Positions 16,751 through 24,765 of a stretch of 64,000 bases of DNA are shown here, piece by piece. The notes under the pieces were generated by a model. The model was not told where the DNA came from. It saw only the letters and a list, made by a program, of their open reading frames with translations, and did not search any database. The position numbers and the translations under genes are program-made. The stretch is from NCBI GenBank assembly GCA_963703015.1, contig OY969779.1, positions 1,550,001-1,614,000 of the forward strand. Direction: 5' to 3'. Source of the stretch: Methanobacterium_B sp963703015. Its GTDB lineage: Archaea; Methanobacteriota; Methanobacteria; Methanobacteriales; Methanobacteriaceae. Positions within the stretch are counted from its first letter, which is position 1. Each line of letters opens with the position of its first letter.

Positions 16751-17356
16751 ATGAACAATGATAACCAATTAATGGATACAAAACGACTTGAAACTTTGGT
16801 TGATGGAATCTTTGCAATTGCAATGACTCTATTAGTTTTGAGTCTAGCTGTACCTCAACTTACACCACCAGTTACAGATTCAGCACTTCAGGGAGCATTA
16901 GTGAGTCTGATACCCAACTTTATTTCGATGGTTGTAAGTTTCCTGTTGTTATCAATCTTTTGGAAGATACATCACAAATTTTTTAAACAGATAGAATATA
17001 TTAACGGAACATTGCTTTGGATCAATGTGATCTGGCTTTTATTCATAGTTTTGGTGCCATTTTCTGAATCATTAACTGGTGATTACGGAGGGACAATGAC
17101 CGCCCATTTTGTGTTCAACCTGAACATGATGGGTATTGCGCTGTTACTCTTCCTGAACTGGCATTATGCTTCAAGCCACAACTTCATCGGCGAAAATATT
17201 GATCAAAATGAAATTAAAATCACTTGGAGAGTTAATGTAGCATTTGTACTGATAGTTATTGGCGCAATTTTGTTATCATTTGTGATACCTGATTATGCAT
17301 CGATAATTTACTTGTTGACATTTGTGATAGAGGGTCTTGTTAGAAAATTGTCATGA
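16751..17356 (+). CDS. TMEM175-family (DUF1211) potassium channel-like membrane protein
   Basis: 201 residues with about six membrane helices. The first helix carries the family signature LVDGIFAIAMTLLVLSLAVP, including the FxxxD-like region that lines the pore in prokaryotic TMEM175 channels. Prokaryotic members assemble as tetramers of such single six-helix units and conduct K+. The protein ends shortly after the sixth helix, so it is somewhat short at the C-terminus. A GGGGG-type ribosome site precedes the ATG. It stands alone, convergent with the Cas4-like gene. Confidence 0.85.
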   Translation: MNNDNQLMDTKRLETLVDGIFAIAMTLLVLSLAVPQLTPPVTDSALQGALVSLIPNFISMVVSFLLLSIFWKIHHKFFKQIEYINGTLLWINVIWLLFIVLVPFSESLTGDYGGTMTAHFVFNLNMMGIALLLFLNWHYASSHNFIGENIDQNEIKITWRVNVAFVLIVIGAILLSFVIPDYASIIYLLTFVIEGLVRKLS

Positions 17357-17371
17357 AGTTGTAAGATTATC

Positions 17372-17389
17372 TTTTTTTCCATTTTTTTT
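17372..17389 (+). terminator. Double T-tract after the TMEM175-like gene
   Basis: Runs of seven and eight T (17372-17378 and 17382-17389) follow the stop codon within 35 bases, in the space between two convergent genes. This fits an archaeal U-tract terminator. Confidence 0.5.
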
Positions 17390-17510
17390 AGGATGGATCA
17401 AATTTTAGCCACAATGATGGGTTGTTTGATTACCAAAACATTATAAGATTTCTTGAAAAATTAGCATCTGAAATCTATTGTTACCTGTTATTTTTGTCTG
17501 CTTTAATTTT

Positions 17511-18317
17511 CTATATTAAATTCTGGTTACAGTAACTGCACATGGTAGAGTATTCACATAAACGACATTTGTTGATATTTATACGGATTTCAGGCTTTTT
17601 TCCTTCGTAGATCATATCACAAAGTTTTTCGAAAAGTTCTATAAACTTATTGTTTAATTGGGGGCTGTTTACCACTGGTTGTTTGGATCCAATCTTGATG
17701 TAGTTAACAAATCCCACTGCAATGTCTTTATTAAATTCTTCTTCCATTAAAAATGAATAAGCGAATGATTGAATGGCATCAGTTTCCCAAACTCCGTTTA
17801 AAGGAGGTAAACTAGTTTTGATTGTAACTGGATAATAAGTCCCGTCGATGATCTCAATTTTATCGATCATTCCAACAAGACCCACTTCTGGATTTTCAAT
17901 TTTAAATTCAAGAAAAGAAGGAGGATAAATAATCTTAACGGCTTCTGATCCGCTAATGCCATCTTTCAATAATTTCTGAGTTTTTATTGCTATTAACCAT
18001 GAGTTGAATCGCATATCTTCCTTTAAACTTTCAAATATTTGGGAGGGATCTTCGATTCCTTCCTCTTGAAAACGTCTGTAAATGGTGTCAAGGAATGCGG
18101 GAATATCTTTGAAGAGTTCATTCAGAATGTCTTTGATGTTCATCTCCCCATTTAAAACCCATAAATTTCGTTGCACTAAACTATCAAATCCTTTAAAGGC
18201 TTCTCTAGATATTTTACCCGAAATTTGTGATTCTGTAATAATGTCTAAATTTTCAAGCCTTAAATTTAGTTTTTCAGGACAGTACAAATACTCTTTAATG
18301 TTTGTAACAGTTATCAT
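17511..18317 (-). CDS. Orphan Cas4-like RecB-family protein
   Basis: 268 residues. Cys13 (EYLYCPEKL) with Cys251, Cys254 and Cys260 (CRLCEYSTMC) reproduces the four-cysteine [4Fe-4S] layout of Cas4/AddB-type PD-(D/E)XK nucleases. The nuclease core is recognisable: GMIDKIEIIDG carries the motif II Asp and is followed by YYPVTIKTS, then a conserved Gln (DAIQSFAY). The usual Glu of the ExK motif is Thr here (TIK), so catalytic ability is in doubt. No CRISPR array or other cas gene is visible in the window, so a DNA repair or other role is as likely as CRISPR adaptation. Confidence 0.75.
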   Translation of the reverse strand: MITVTNIKEYLYCPEKLNLRLENLDIITESQISGKISREAFKGFDSLVQRNLWVLNGEMNIKDILNELFKDIPAFLDTIYRRFQEEGIEDPSQIFESLKEDMRFNSWLIAIKTQKLLKDGISGSEAVKIIYPPSFLEFKIENPEVGLVGMIDKIEIIDGTYYPVTIKTSLPPLNGVWETDAIQSFAYSFLMEEEFNKDIAVGFVNYIKIGSKQPVVNSPQLNNKFIELFEKLCDMIYEGKKPEIRININKCRLCEYSTMCSYCNQNLI

Positions 18318-18453
18318 CGTTTCTTTATTGTAATATGTATTATTAATATAGTATTACTAATATTTAAAATTAATGTACTACCAAAATACACTCAAAAAAA
18401 GAATAAAATTGGATTAAGAAATTTTAGAAAAGTGTAGAACCATGGGTTAGAGT

Positions 18454-19734
18454 TCAAAGAACTCTGATAAACACGGTTTTATCGTTAACACAGTTCAATT
18501 GATCTATTTCTGCAACAGCAGATCTCATATTCCTTTCAAGGGCTGTGTGAGTAACCATGAAGATGGGTATTCCTGGTTTATCGTGCTGTTTTTGTGTCAT
18601 GGAGCCTATGCTAATGTTGTATTTGCTTAGAATTCCAGATATTTTATGAAGTACTCCTGCTTCGTCTTTGGTGATCAAGCGAAGATAATATTTGGATTCT
18701 AGATCTGAAATATCCTTAATTTTTTCTACAGTACAACTTTTAGGTCCGTATAAAACTGGTTTTTCCATATTTTCTATTATATCAATACAATCTCCCACAA
18801 CTGCACTGGCAGTAGGCATCATCCCTGCACCAGGACCGTACATCATAACCGGACCAACTACGTCCCCAACCAAGTACACACCATTGAAAACACCATTTAC
18901 AGAGGATAATAAGTGGTCAAGCGGTACAATCGTAGGATGGACCCGAACTTCCAGTTTTCCATCAACTAACTTGGCAATAGCTAAAAGCTTGATGCATGAG
19001 TTGAGTTCTTCCTTTGCAAAACTGATATCTTCTGGTGTGATGCAGGTTATGCCTTCAACATGGAACTTGTCCTGTTTAATGTACTTTCCAAAGCTTAGTA
19101 TGGTAAGTATAATTAATTTTTGTGCAGTATCGTCCCCTTCAATATCAAAACTTGGATCAGCTTCAGCATAACCCTTTTCTTGTGCCTCTTTGAGCACATC
19201 TTCAAATTCCAGTCCTTCATCAGTCATTTTTGTAAGGATGTAGTTGGCAGTTCCGTTAATGATACCATAAATTGATTGAATATTGTTGGCTGAAAGTCCC
19301 TCATTCAGGGGTTGTAATAATGGTATTCCGCCACCTACACTTGCCTCAAAGCATATCCTAACATCATTTTTTGTAGCAGTTGAAATGATTTCATCCCAAT
19401 TTTTGGCTAAAAGAGCTTTATTAGCAGTTACAACATGTTTACCATTTTCCATGGCTTTTGTAATGAATTTAAGTGCAGGCTGATAACCTCCCATTAATTC
19501 AATAACAATTTCTATCTCAGGATCATCAAGAATATCATTAATATCTGTGGAAAGAACGTCTGAAGATATTTCCACTCCACGATCCGTGGTTATGTCCAGA
19601 TCCACAACTTTTTTTAATTTAACTTTTTTTCCTACTTTGTTCTCTACCAGATCAATGTTTTTATTCAGGGTTTCGACAACACCACTTCCAATGGTTCCAA
19701 AACCTATAAGTCCTATGTTAACTGTATCTTTCAT
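18454..19734 (-). CDS. hom: Homoserine dehydrogenase
   Basis: 426 residues. N-terminal Rossmann motif IGLIGFGTIGSGVVE, the central catalytic region with GIINGTANYILTKM and the EGDDTAQKL segment, and a C-terminal ACT domain (about 350-426) for amino-acid feedback. It reduces aspartate semialdehyde to homoserine in threonine and methionine synthesis. Length is as expected for the ACT-containing form. An AGGGG-like ribosome site lies at about 19741-19745 on the minus strand. It ends 136 bases before the Cas4-like gene, which is on the same strand. Confidence 0.93.
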   Translation of the reverse strand: MKDTVNIGLIGFGTIGSGVVETLNKNIDLVENKVGKKVKLKKVVDLDITTDRGVEISSDVLSTDINDILDDPEIEIVIELMGGYQPALKFITKAMENGKHVVTANKALLAKNWDEIISTATKNDVRICFEASVGGGIPLLQPLNEGLSANNIQSIYGIINGTANYILTKMTDEGLEFEDVLKEAQEKGYAEADPSFDIEGDDTAQKLIILTILSFGKYIKQDKFHVEGITCITPEDISFAKEELNSCIKLLAIAKLVDGKLEVRVHPTIVPLDHLLSSVNGVFNGVYLVGDVVGPVMMYGPGAGMMPTASAVVGDCIDIIENMEKPVLYGPKSCTVEKIKDISDLESKYYLRLITKDEAGVLHKISGILSKYNISIGSMTQKQHDKPGIPIFMVTHTALERNMRSAVAEIDQLNCVNDKTVFIRVL

Positions 19735-19812
19735 TAAATTCCCCCGTTGAATCGAAGTTCATACTATAATTGTTTAAAAATATAACACATGTTAATTAGG
19801 ATCAACAAGTTA

Positions 19813-20835
19813 TTAAGTTATTCTCAAATTCTTAAGTTTGATGTATTCCCCAATAGATTCACGCGTGGTTCCAACTATCAACCTGTACGAAGTTGTTTCG
19901 TTCATCACCTTTTCAAGCTTCCCCTTTGCAACAATACGTTCTCCCTCAACTGCCTGTCCGGAATAGGTGTGTGTGTAGGAAGCAACTTCTTTAATAGGAA
20001 CTTCAGGACCATCTAAAACTGTAACATCTTCAACCTTGTACACAGCAGGATTATCATAGGCAGCAATGGCATCTGAAACTGTACATTCTATTTCTATCGT
20101 ACCCATTGGACTATATCTGGTCTGTCCATAGATGCCTGAGATTTCGTCCCAATCCCTGGTCTGAAGGATGTCGAACAGAGTTCCATCTAATAATCCTCGG
20201 TTATGTTTACGGGATTCATACCATCTGAATTCATCGTAGGATAATGATGAATCAACAATCCTTTTTTTGTAGAGTTTTTGCCAGTAATCTTCCCCCACAG
20301 ATTTCAATACACCATTATTTTCCTTAATTTCTGCAAAGGATTTCATAATCATTCTATGATTTTTTAGACCGTAAATTACAAAATCTATGTCTGAAGCGTT
20401 TTCTTTGTAAAGCCCCGGTAGAATAGAACCAGAAACACCCATCTTGTTGTAGGATAACCCTGTGTGGTCATGAAAGGTTTCTGCAAGTTTAACAACCTTT
20501 TCAAGGAGAGAATTTCTTTCTTCAGACTCCATAATCTCGTTGAGACGTTCTGTTGGTTGCAGTATTTTTTCTATCTTCCCACTTGGAACACCCATCATCT
20601 GAACACCGGTGATGTCACAGTCAAATAGGTAGTCAGGATAATTTGTTCCTAAAAAATCGTAGGCTTTTTTTGAATCCACCTTGATATACTTCTTGCTGTT
20701 TAACGACCTGTCACCATTTAGATCAGGAATATACCTCAAAAATGATAATATTCTGTCATTGGGATGCAGATAAGTTGTTGTAGCAAAAAACAGATCATCG
20801 GTGGTATATATGAAATCTCGTGGTCTGGCTCTCAT
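19813..20835 (-). CDS. Nucleotidyltransferase-domain protein of unknown function
   Basis: 340 residues. The segment GVSGSILPGLYKENASDIDF holds the Gly-Ser and Asp149-x-Asp151 signature of the polymerase-beta-type nucleotidyltransferase fold. About 120 N-terminal residues (RPRDFIYTTDDLFFA) and about 100 C-terminal residues, which look like a small beta-barrel (TIEIECTVSDAIAAYDNPAVY, KGKLEKV), flank it. The protein appears conserved in archaea, but I do not know a function. It lies between hom and the PCC-domain gene, with the divergent start only 34 bases from the latter, so the two probably share a regulatory region. Confidence 0.72.
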   Translation of the reverse strand: MRARPRDFIYTTDDLFFATTTYLHPNDRILSFLRYIPDLNGDRSLNSKKYIKVDSKKAYDFLGTNYPDYLFDCDITGVQMMGVPSGKIEKILQPTERLNEIMESEERNSLLEKVVKLAETFHDHTGLSYNKMGVSGSILPGLYKENASDIDFVIYGLKNHRMIMKSFAEIKENNGVLKSVGEDYWQKLYKKRIVDSSLSYDEFRWYESRKHNRGLLDGTLFDILQTRDWDEISGIYGQTRYSPMGTIEIECTVSDAIAAYDNPAVYKVEDVTVLDGPEVPIKEVASYTHTYSGQAVEGERIVAKGKLEKVMNETTSYRLIVGTTRESIGEYIKLKNLRIT

Positions 20836-20868
20836 GGATTAATTTAACAGTTTACACCATTATTAAAT

Positions 20869-21246
20869 ATGATAGTTTCAAGACTGCTACCTGGAGATGA
20901 TTTAAAAACTAGTTTGGAAAATATTAGTGAGTGTATCGAATTCAATTCTGGAGTGATAGTTTCAGTGGTTGGAAGTTTAACTAAAACCCATTTGAGAATG
21001 TCAAACGGGACTAAAAAATTGTTTGAGGGCTTTTTTGAGATTGTTTCTGTTGAGGGAACCATCTCGGCAGATGGTGTACATATTCATATGGCTGTATCCG
21101 ATGAAAATGGAACAGTCTATGGTGGGCACTTGTTGGAAGGAAGTATTATTCATACAACAGCAGAAGTGTGTGTAATTGAAGCTGAAACAGAATTTAGAAG
21201 AGTTTTTGACCAAAATACTGGCTATAATGAGCTTCATCTACAATGA
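20869..21246 (+). CDS. PCC/DUF296-domain protein
   Basis: 125 residues forming one PCC (DUF296, AT-hook-associated) domain. The start MIVSRLLPGDDLKTSLE and the segment YGGHLLEGSIIHTTAEVCV, with a conserved GGH and GxxxxTTAEV, are characteristic. Free-standing archaeal PCC proteins form trimers; their ligand is not established. It is divergent from the nucleotidyltransferase gene and begins a plus-strand run with DUF366, queD and queE, so an indirect link to archaeosine synthesis is possible. Confidence 0.8.
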   Translation: MIVSRLLPGDDLKTSLENISECIEFNSGVIVSVVGSLTKTHLRMSNGTKKLFEGFFEIVSVEGTISADGVHIHMAVSDENGTVYGGHLLEGSIIHTTAEVCVIEAETEFRRVFDQNTGYNELHLQ

Positions 21247-21342
21247 AATATCTATAAAATACATTGTATATAAATTAGTAAATAGAAACATTCACTAAAC
21301 TAATCTTTGATTGGGCATTTAATTTATTAGGAATTGAAATAT

Positions 21343-21525
21343 ATGAAACATCTGAAACTAGATAATGAAACCTGCTATGATGGCAGTCAAATAGAGCCTT
21401 ATTGGGCTTTTAAAACATTTGGTATAAAGGATTCAAGTATTGTAAGTTGGATGGGGCCTATGGAAATTCATCCAAATAATTTAATTGATTTTGAAGATAT
21501 TGGAATCGAGAATCAAAGGGGATAA
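21343..21525 (+). CDS. DUF366 protein, N-terminal part (gene split by frameshift)
   Basis: A 60-residue frame starting at ATG 21343 (TAGGA ribosome site about 11 bases upstream) and ending at TAA 21523-21525. Its content (ETCYDGSQIEPYWAFKTFGI, GPMEI, LIDFEDI) looks like the N-terminal third of the archaeal DUF366 family as I remember it. The continuation lies in the +1 frame, immediately downstream. Moving from this frame to the next requires skipping one base, and a GGGG run with a preceding AAA lies exactly there. It may be a mutation, a sequencing error, or two coupled cistrons. Confidence 0.6.
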   Translation: MKHLKLDNETCYDGSQIEPYWAFKTFGIKDSSIVSWMGPMEIHPNNLIDFEDIGIENQRG

Positions 21526-21526
21526 T

Positions 21527-21928
21527 ATGCTCCATTTCATAATTGAACACTTCGATTCACAACCTGCAGATCTAAACTTGTGCTACCACAGGCAGCGTAT
21601 TTTTGTGTTGATTGTTAAAGATTTGTTAAATGATTGGGGAATGATTACCTCAAGGGAAGGGGATGACCTATTCTTTGATAAGGGTGATAAAAAAGGCAAA
21701 CTATCAGTTTCAATAGCAACATGTTCTGTAAGCAGCATGAAGATCCATTTTGCATTGAACTTGACTGAAAATGGAACACCCGAAGATGTTGAAACTGCTG
21801 CTTTGTTGGAGGCAGATCTAAATATTGGAGCTAGTCATATTGAAAAAATAGCCAAAATTGCTTGTGATAAATACATCCAGGAAATTTCATCCATAAAATC
21901 AGATATAACAAAAACAAAGGTGTTTTAA
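21527..21928 (+). CDS. DUF366 protein, C-terminal part (gene split by frameshift)
   Basis: 133 residues from ATG 21527, in the +1 frame relative to the N-terminal part. MLHFIIEHFDSQPADL, CYHRQRIFVLIVKDLL and KLSVSIATCSVSSMKIHFAL match the body of DUF366 as remembered. AAAGGGG lies five bases upstream of the ATG, a strong ribosome site, and the upstream stop overlaps the region (TAATATG), so independent translation is possible. The frame is open further upstream to a TTG at 21485. Function is unknown; the neighbours queD and queE point towards 7-deazaguanine or archaeosine metabolism. Confidence 0.65.
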   Translation: MLHFIIEHFDSQPADLNLCYHRQRIFVLIVKDLLNDWGMITSREGDDLFFDKGDKKGKLSVSIATCSVSSMKIHFALNLTENGTPEDVETAALLEADLNIGASHIEKIAKIACDKYIQEISSIKSDITKTKVF

Positions 21929-21958
21929 TTATTATAATACTATAAATGGGAGTTTAAA

Positions 21959-22441
21959 ATGAAAATTGTAATAAATGGGATACATGCAAACTTGAGATTT
22001 TCAGCTGCCCACATGATTCCTGAACATGAATCATGCGGAGTCATACACGGCCATTCTTACATAGTCGATGTGGTGGTTGAAGGGGATAAATCTGGCGAGT
22101 TTGGCTTTGTAGTTGATTTTAAAGAGGTCAAAAATATAGTCAGGGATCTATGTAAAAAAATGGATCATCGGGTGTTAATCCCTCTCAAAAATTCTAAAAT
22201 TAAGTTCACGAATATTGAGGGACCCATTGAATTTTCAATAGGAGATAAAAATTACATGCTCCCAAAGGAGGATTGCTTGCTTTTGGATCTTAAATCAACC
22301 TCAGCAGAAGAACTTTCTGAGCACTTTGCCACTGAACTCTACGATAGTTTAATAAAAATAAACCCTGGAATTTCAAGCGTTCAAATTTGTGTAAATGAAG
22401 GTATTGGACAGGGCGCATACTTCACTAAAAATTCCAAATAA
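21959..22441 (+). CDS. queD: 6-carboxytetrahydropterin synthase-family protein (QueD)
   Basis: 160 residues of the 6-pyruvoyl-tetrahydropterin synthase fold. Zinc-binding histidines are visible in RFSAAHMIP and IHGHSY, with the catalytic Cys just before (ESCGVIHGH) and MDHRVLIPL further on. In archaea QueD converts dihydroneopterin triphosphate into the 6-carboxy intermediate on the route to preQ0 and archaeosine. Adjacent queE supports this over a folate or biopterin role. The ATG at 21959 follows a GGGAG ribosome site. Confidence 0.85.
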   Translation: MKIVINGIHANLRFSAAHMIPEHESCGVIHGHSYIVDVVVEGDKSGEFGFVVDFKEVKNIVRDLCKKMDHRVLIPLKNSKIKFTNIEGPIEFSIGDKNYMLPKEDCLLLDLKSTSAEELSEHFATELYDSLIKINPGISSVQICVNEGIGQGAYFTKNSK

Positions 22442-22447
22442 AGATTT

Positions 22448-23164
22448 TTGGGGGTTTTCAAAATAAAAACTAATATTAACGAAGTTTTTTCAAGTTTTCA
22501 AGGAGAGGGAACTCTAATCGGGCGGAGACAAATCTTCGTGAGGTTTTCAGGATGCAACCTTAATTGTAGTTACTGTGATACTCCTGAAAGTCAAAATCCG
22601 AATTATGGGGAATTAATATCAACAGATGAACTATATTCAAAAGTTAAATCTATAATAACTCCAGATTTCCATTCTATTTCTTTCACTGGGGGAGAACCAT
22701 TATTACATTCTAATTTCATTAAAGAATTTCTTGAAAAATATGAATTCAAATCCATGCTAGAAACAAATGGAACTTTACCTTCTGAACTGAATAAAATAGC
22801 TTCTTTGCTTGATTATGTATCATTGGATATTAAATTGCCGGAACATGAGGCTTCTAAAAATTACGCTGACATCTTGGATTTGGAACTTAAATCCATAAAA
22901 CTATTAAGAGATGAGGAGATAAATACATACATCAAAGTAGTTGTGATGCCTCAAACTGAAGTAGAACTGATAAGTTCTATAGCCTCTAGGATTGCAGATG
23001 AAGTAAAAAAGACCTCAAAATTGGTCATGGTGCTTCAGCCGGTGAGTCCTATAACAGTTTGGGCTGATGGTACTCAAAAGTTGTTTGAATTGTCAGAAGT
23101 AGCAGGGAAATATATCGATGTATTAACCATACCACAAGTTCATAAGCTTCTAAATGTAAAATAG
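22448..23164 (+). CDS. queE: 7-carboxy-7-deazaguanine synthase (QueE), radical SAM
   Basis: About 238 residues. The radical SAM cluster motif CX3CX2C is at Cys36, Cys40 and Cys43 (GCNLNCSYCDTPES), preceded by the QueE-typical VFSSFQGEGTLIGR and followed by SFTGGEPLL. It makes the deazaguanine ring for preQ0. The start is uncertain: no ATG or GTG lies near the conserved N-terminus; TTG 22448 is the only common start and it lacks a clear ribosome site, while GGGGGT overlaps it. It follows queD by 6 bases. Confidence 0.88.
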   Translation: MGVFKIKTNINEVFSSFQGEGTLIGRRQIFVRFSGCNLNCSYCDTPESQNPNYGELISTDELYSKVKSIITPDFHSISFTGGEPLLHSNFIKEFLEKYEFKSMLETNGTLPSELNKIASLLDYVSLDIKLPEHEASKNYADILDLELKSIKLLRDEEINTYIKVVVMPQTEVELISSIASRIADEVKKTSKLVMVLQPVSPITVWADGTQKLFELSEVAGKYIDVLTIPQVHKLLNVK

Positions 23165-23174
23165 GAGGTTTTTT

Positions 23175-23735
23175 ATGGAGATGGATACTAAAGTGACAGT
23201 GCACGACGCCATGACACCTAGTGTAATCACAGCAGATCCCAAAACGACTGTTGCAGATGCCGCTGTATTGATGTCAAGGTTTAAAATAGGAAGTCTAGTT
23301 ATTAAAGGTGAAACAAGACCTCTTGGGATAATTACTGAAAGCGACATCATTGCAAAGGTTGTTGCTAAAAATTTGATGGCTAGTGATATCAACATTGGCC
23401 AGATCATGACAAAAGATCTTATTTTTATTGATCCCGGAAGTGAACTCAATCAAGCTGCCCGAATAATGGCAAAAAATCGGATTAGAAGACTTCCCGTTAT
23501 AGATAACGAAATATTAGTCGGTATCTTAACTTCTACAGATGTTCTCATGGTTTCTCCCGAACTCACAGAACTCTTGGTTGAAAATGCCAGGATGGAAAAT
23601 CAGAAAGAATTCACAGATTCTGACAGTTCGGTGCCAGGTACATGTGAGGTATGTGGAAATTATGTGGATTATTTAGATGTATTTGATGGTAAATTTGTTT
23701 GTGAGGAGTGTAAAGAAGATCTGGATGGTGATTAA
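23175..23735 (+). CDS. Two-CBS protein with C-terminal zinc ribbon
   Basis: 186 residues: a Bateman pair of CBS domains (about 8-125, with PLGIITESDII and LVGILTSTDVL) and a C-terminal CXXC-x15-CXXC metal site (CEVCGNYVDY and VCEEC). CBS pairs bind adenine nucleotides or related ligands; the zinc ribbon may contact RNA, DNA or protein. A perfect AGGAGG at 23163-23168 precedes the ATG. First of five consecutive CBS genes. Such genes were once annotated as IMP-dehydrogenase-related, but there is no catalytic domain here. Confidence 0.85.
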   Translation: MEMDTKVTVHDAMTPSVITADPKTTVADAAVLMSRFKIGSLVIKGETRPLGIITESDIIAKVVAKNLMASDINIGQIMTKDLIFIDPGSELNQAARIMAKNRIRRLPVIDNEILVGILTSTDVLMVSPELTELLVENARMENQKEFTDSDSSVPGTCEVCGNYVDYLDVFDGKFVCEECKEDLDGD

Positions 23736-24546
23736 CTTGACGACTGTGGGAGAAATAATGAGTTCTGACCCTGTTACAGTAAATGTTGACACCCAAGCAA
23801 CAAAGGTTAGATCAATTTTTAGGGAGGGATGGTTCCGTTCTATCCCAGTTTTATCGAAAAATCGTCTTGAAGGTATAATAAGCAGAGGGGACATCATGTT
23901 TCTTTCTTCGACAAAATCCAATATCGAAGCAAGGGTCATTATGAAACATCCTAAACTGCTGGCAACACCAGAAATGGATATCAAAGAGGTAGCTAAGAAT
24001 TTGATTAAATCAGATTCAGTTCAGGCCCCTGTTATAGAATCAACCGAAAATATGAGGGTAATTGGTATTCTAAGTATGGGGGACATACTTAAGGAACTAA
24101 TTGGATTAGAATCTTCAGCAAGTGATTCAACCATAAATGAAGTAGTTACTAAAAAAGTTGTAAAGGCCAACTACGATGATCATTTGTCTAAAGTATGGGC
24201 TTTAATGGATGAATCAGGATTTTCAGGATTGCCTGTTGTCAAAAAAGACAAATTAATCGGAATAATTACTCGTAAAGACATTATTAAGTCGGGTCATGCA
24301 ATAAAAGGTTTGGACAACGTTGATAAATCAATCAAGGTGGAAAAAGTGATGGTTACACCACCAATTGTTGTAACTAAACAAAGTTCTGTCAAACAGGCAG
24401 CTGAACTCATGATAAAAAATGATATTGGACGTTTGCCTGTTGTTGAAAATCCAATATACATAAAAAAAGAACCCCAAAGAGCAAGAGAATCCAATTTAAT
24501 TGGAATAATAGCAAGAGAAGATATTTTAGGAACGTATCTAAGTTGA
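23725..24546 (+). CDS. Four-CBS-domain protein (CBS array gene 2)
   Basis: About 273 residues composed of four CBS repeats and little else (GIISRGDIM, IGILSMGDIL, IGIITRKDII, IGIIAREDIL). The frame stays open further upstream to 23677, but the ATG at 23725, overlapping the previous gene by 11 bases, places the start next to the first CBS motif (VGEIMSSDPVTV). Probably an adenylate-type ligand sensor. Overlap implies translation coupled with the zinc-ribbon CBS gene. About 220 bases separate it from the third array gene. Confidence 0.8.
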   Translation: MVINLTTVGEIMSSDPVTVNVDTQATKVRSIFREGWFRSIPVLSKNRLEGIISRGDIMFLSSTKSNIEARVIMKHPKLLATPEMDIKEVAKNLIKSDSVQAPVIESTENMRVIGILSMGDILKELIGLESSASDSTINEVVTKKVVKANYDDHLSKVWALMDESGFSGLPVVKKDKLIGIITRKDIIKSGHAIKGLDNVDKSIKVEKVMVTPPIVVTKQSSVKQAAELMIKNDIGRLPVVENPIYIKKEPQRARESNLIGIIAREDILGTYLS

Positions 24547-24765
24547 TCCACAACGTTAACTCTTTGGCTTCTAAATTCAATCTTATTTTTAGATTTTTTA
24601 GATTACATTTTGGTAGTTCATCGTATATAACATTAGATTACCGTTTATTTACTGGAATAAAAGGATTTAAATCTTTGTTTTTAATCCTTGCATTCTGTTG
24701 CAAATTTAATCCAGAAAATAATACAAAAAATAGGTGTTAATTCATCTTTCACGAGAGGTGTATTG

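Noticed and set aside
23677..24546. Longer version of the second CBS gene starting at 23677
   Set aside because: It would overlap the zinc-ribbon end of the previous gene by 59 bases and add residues with no CBS character; 23725 is more sensible.
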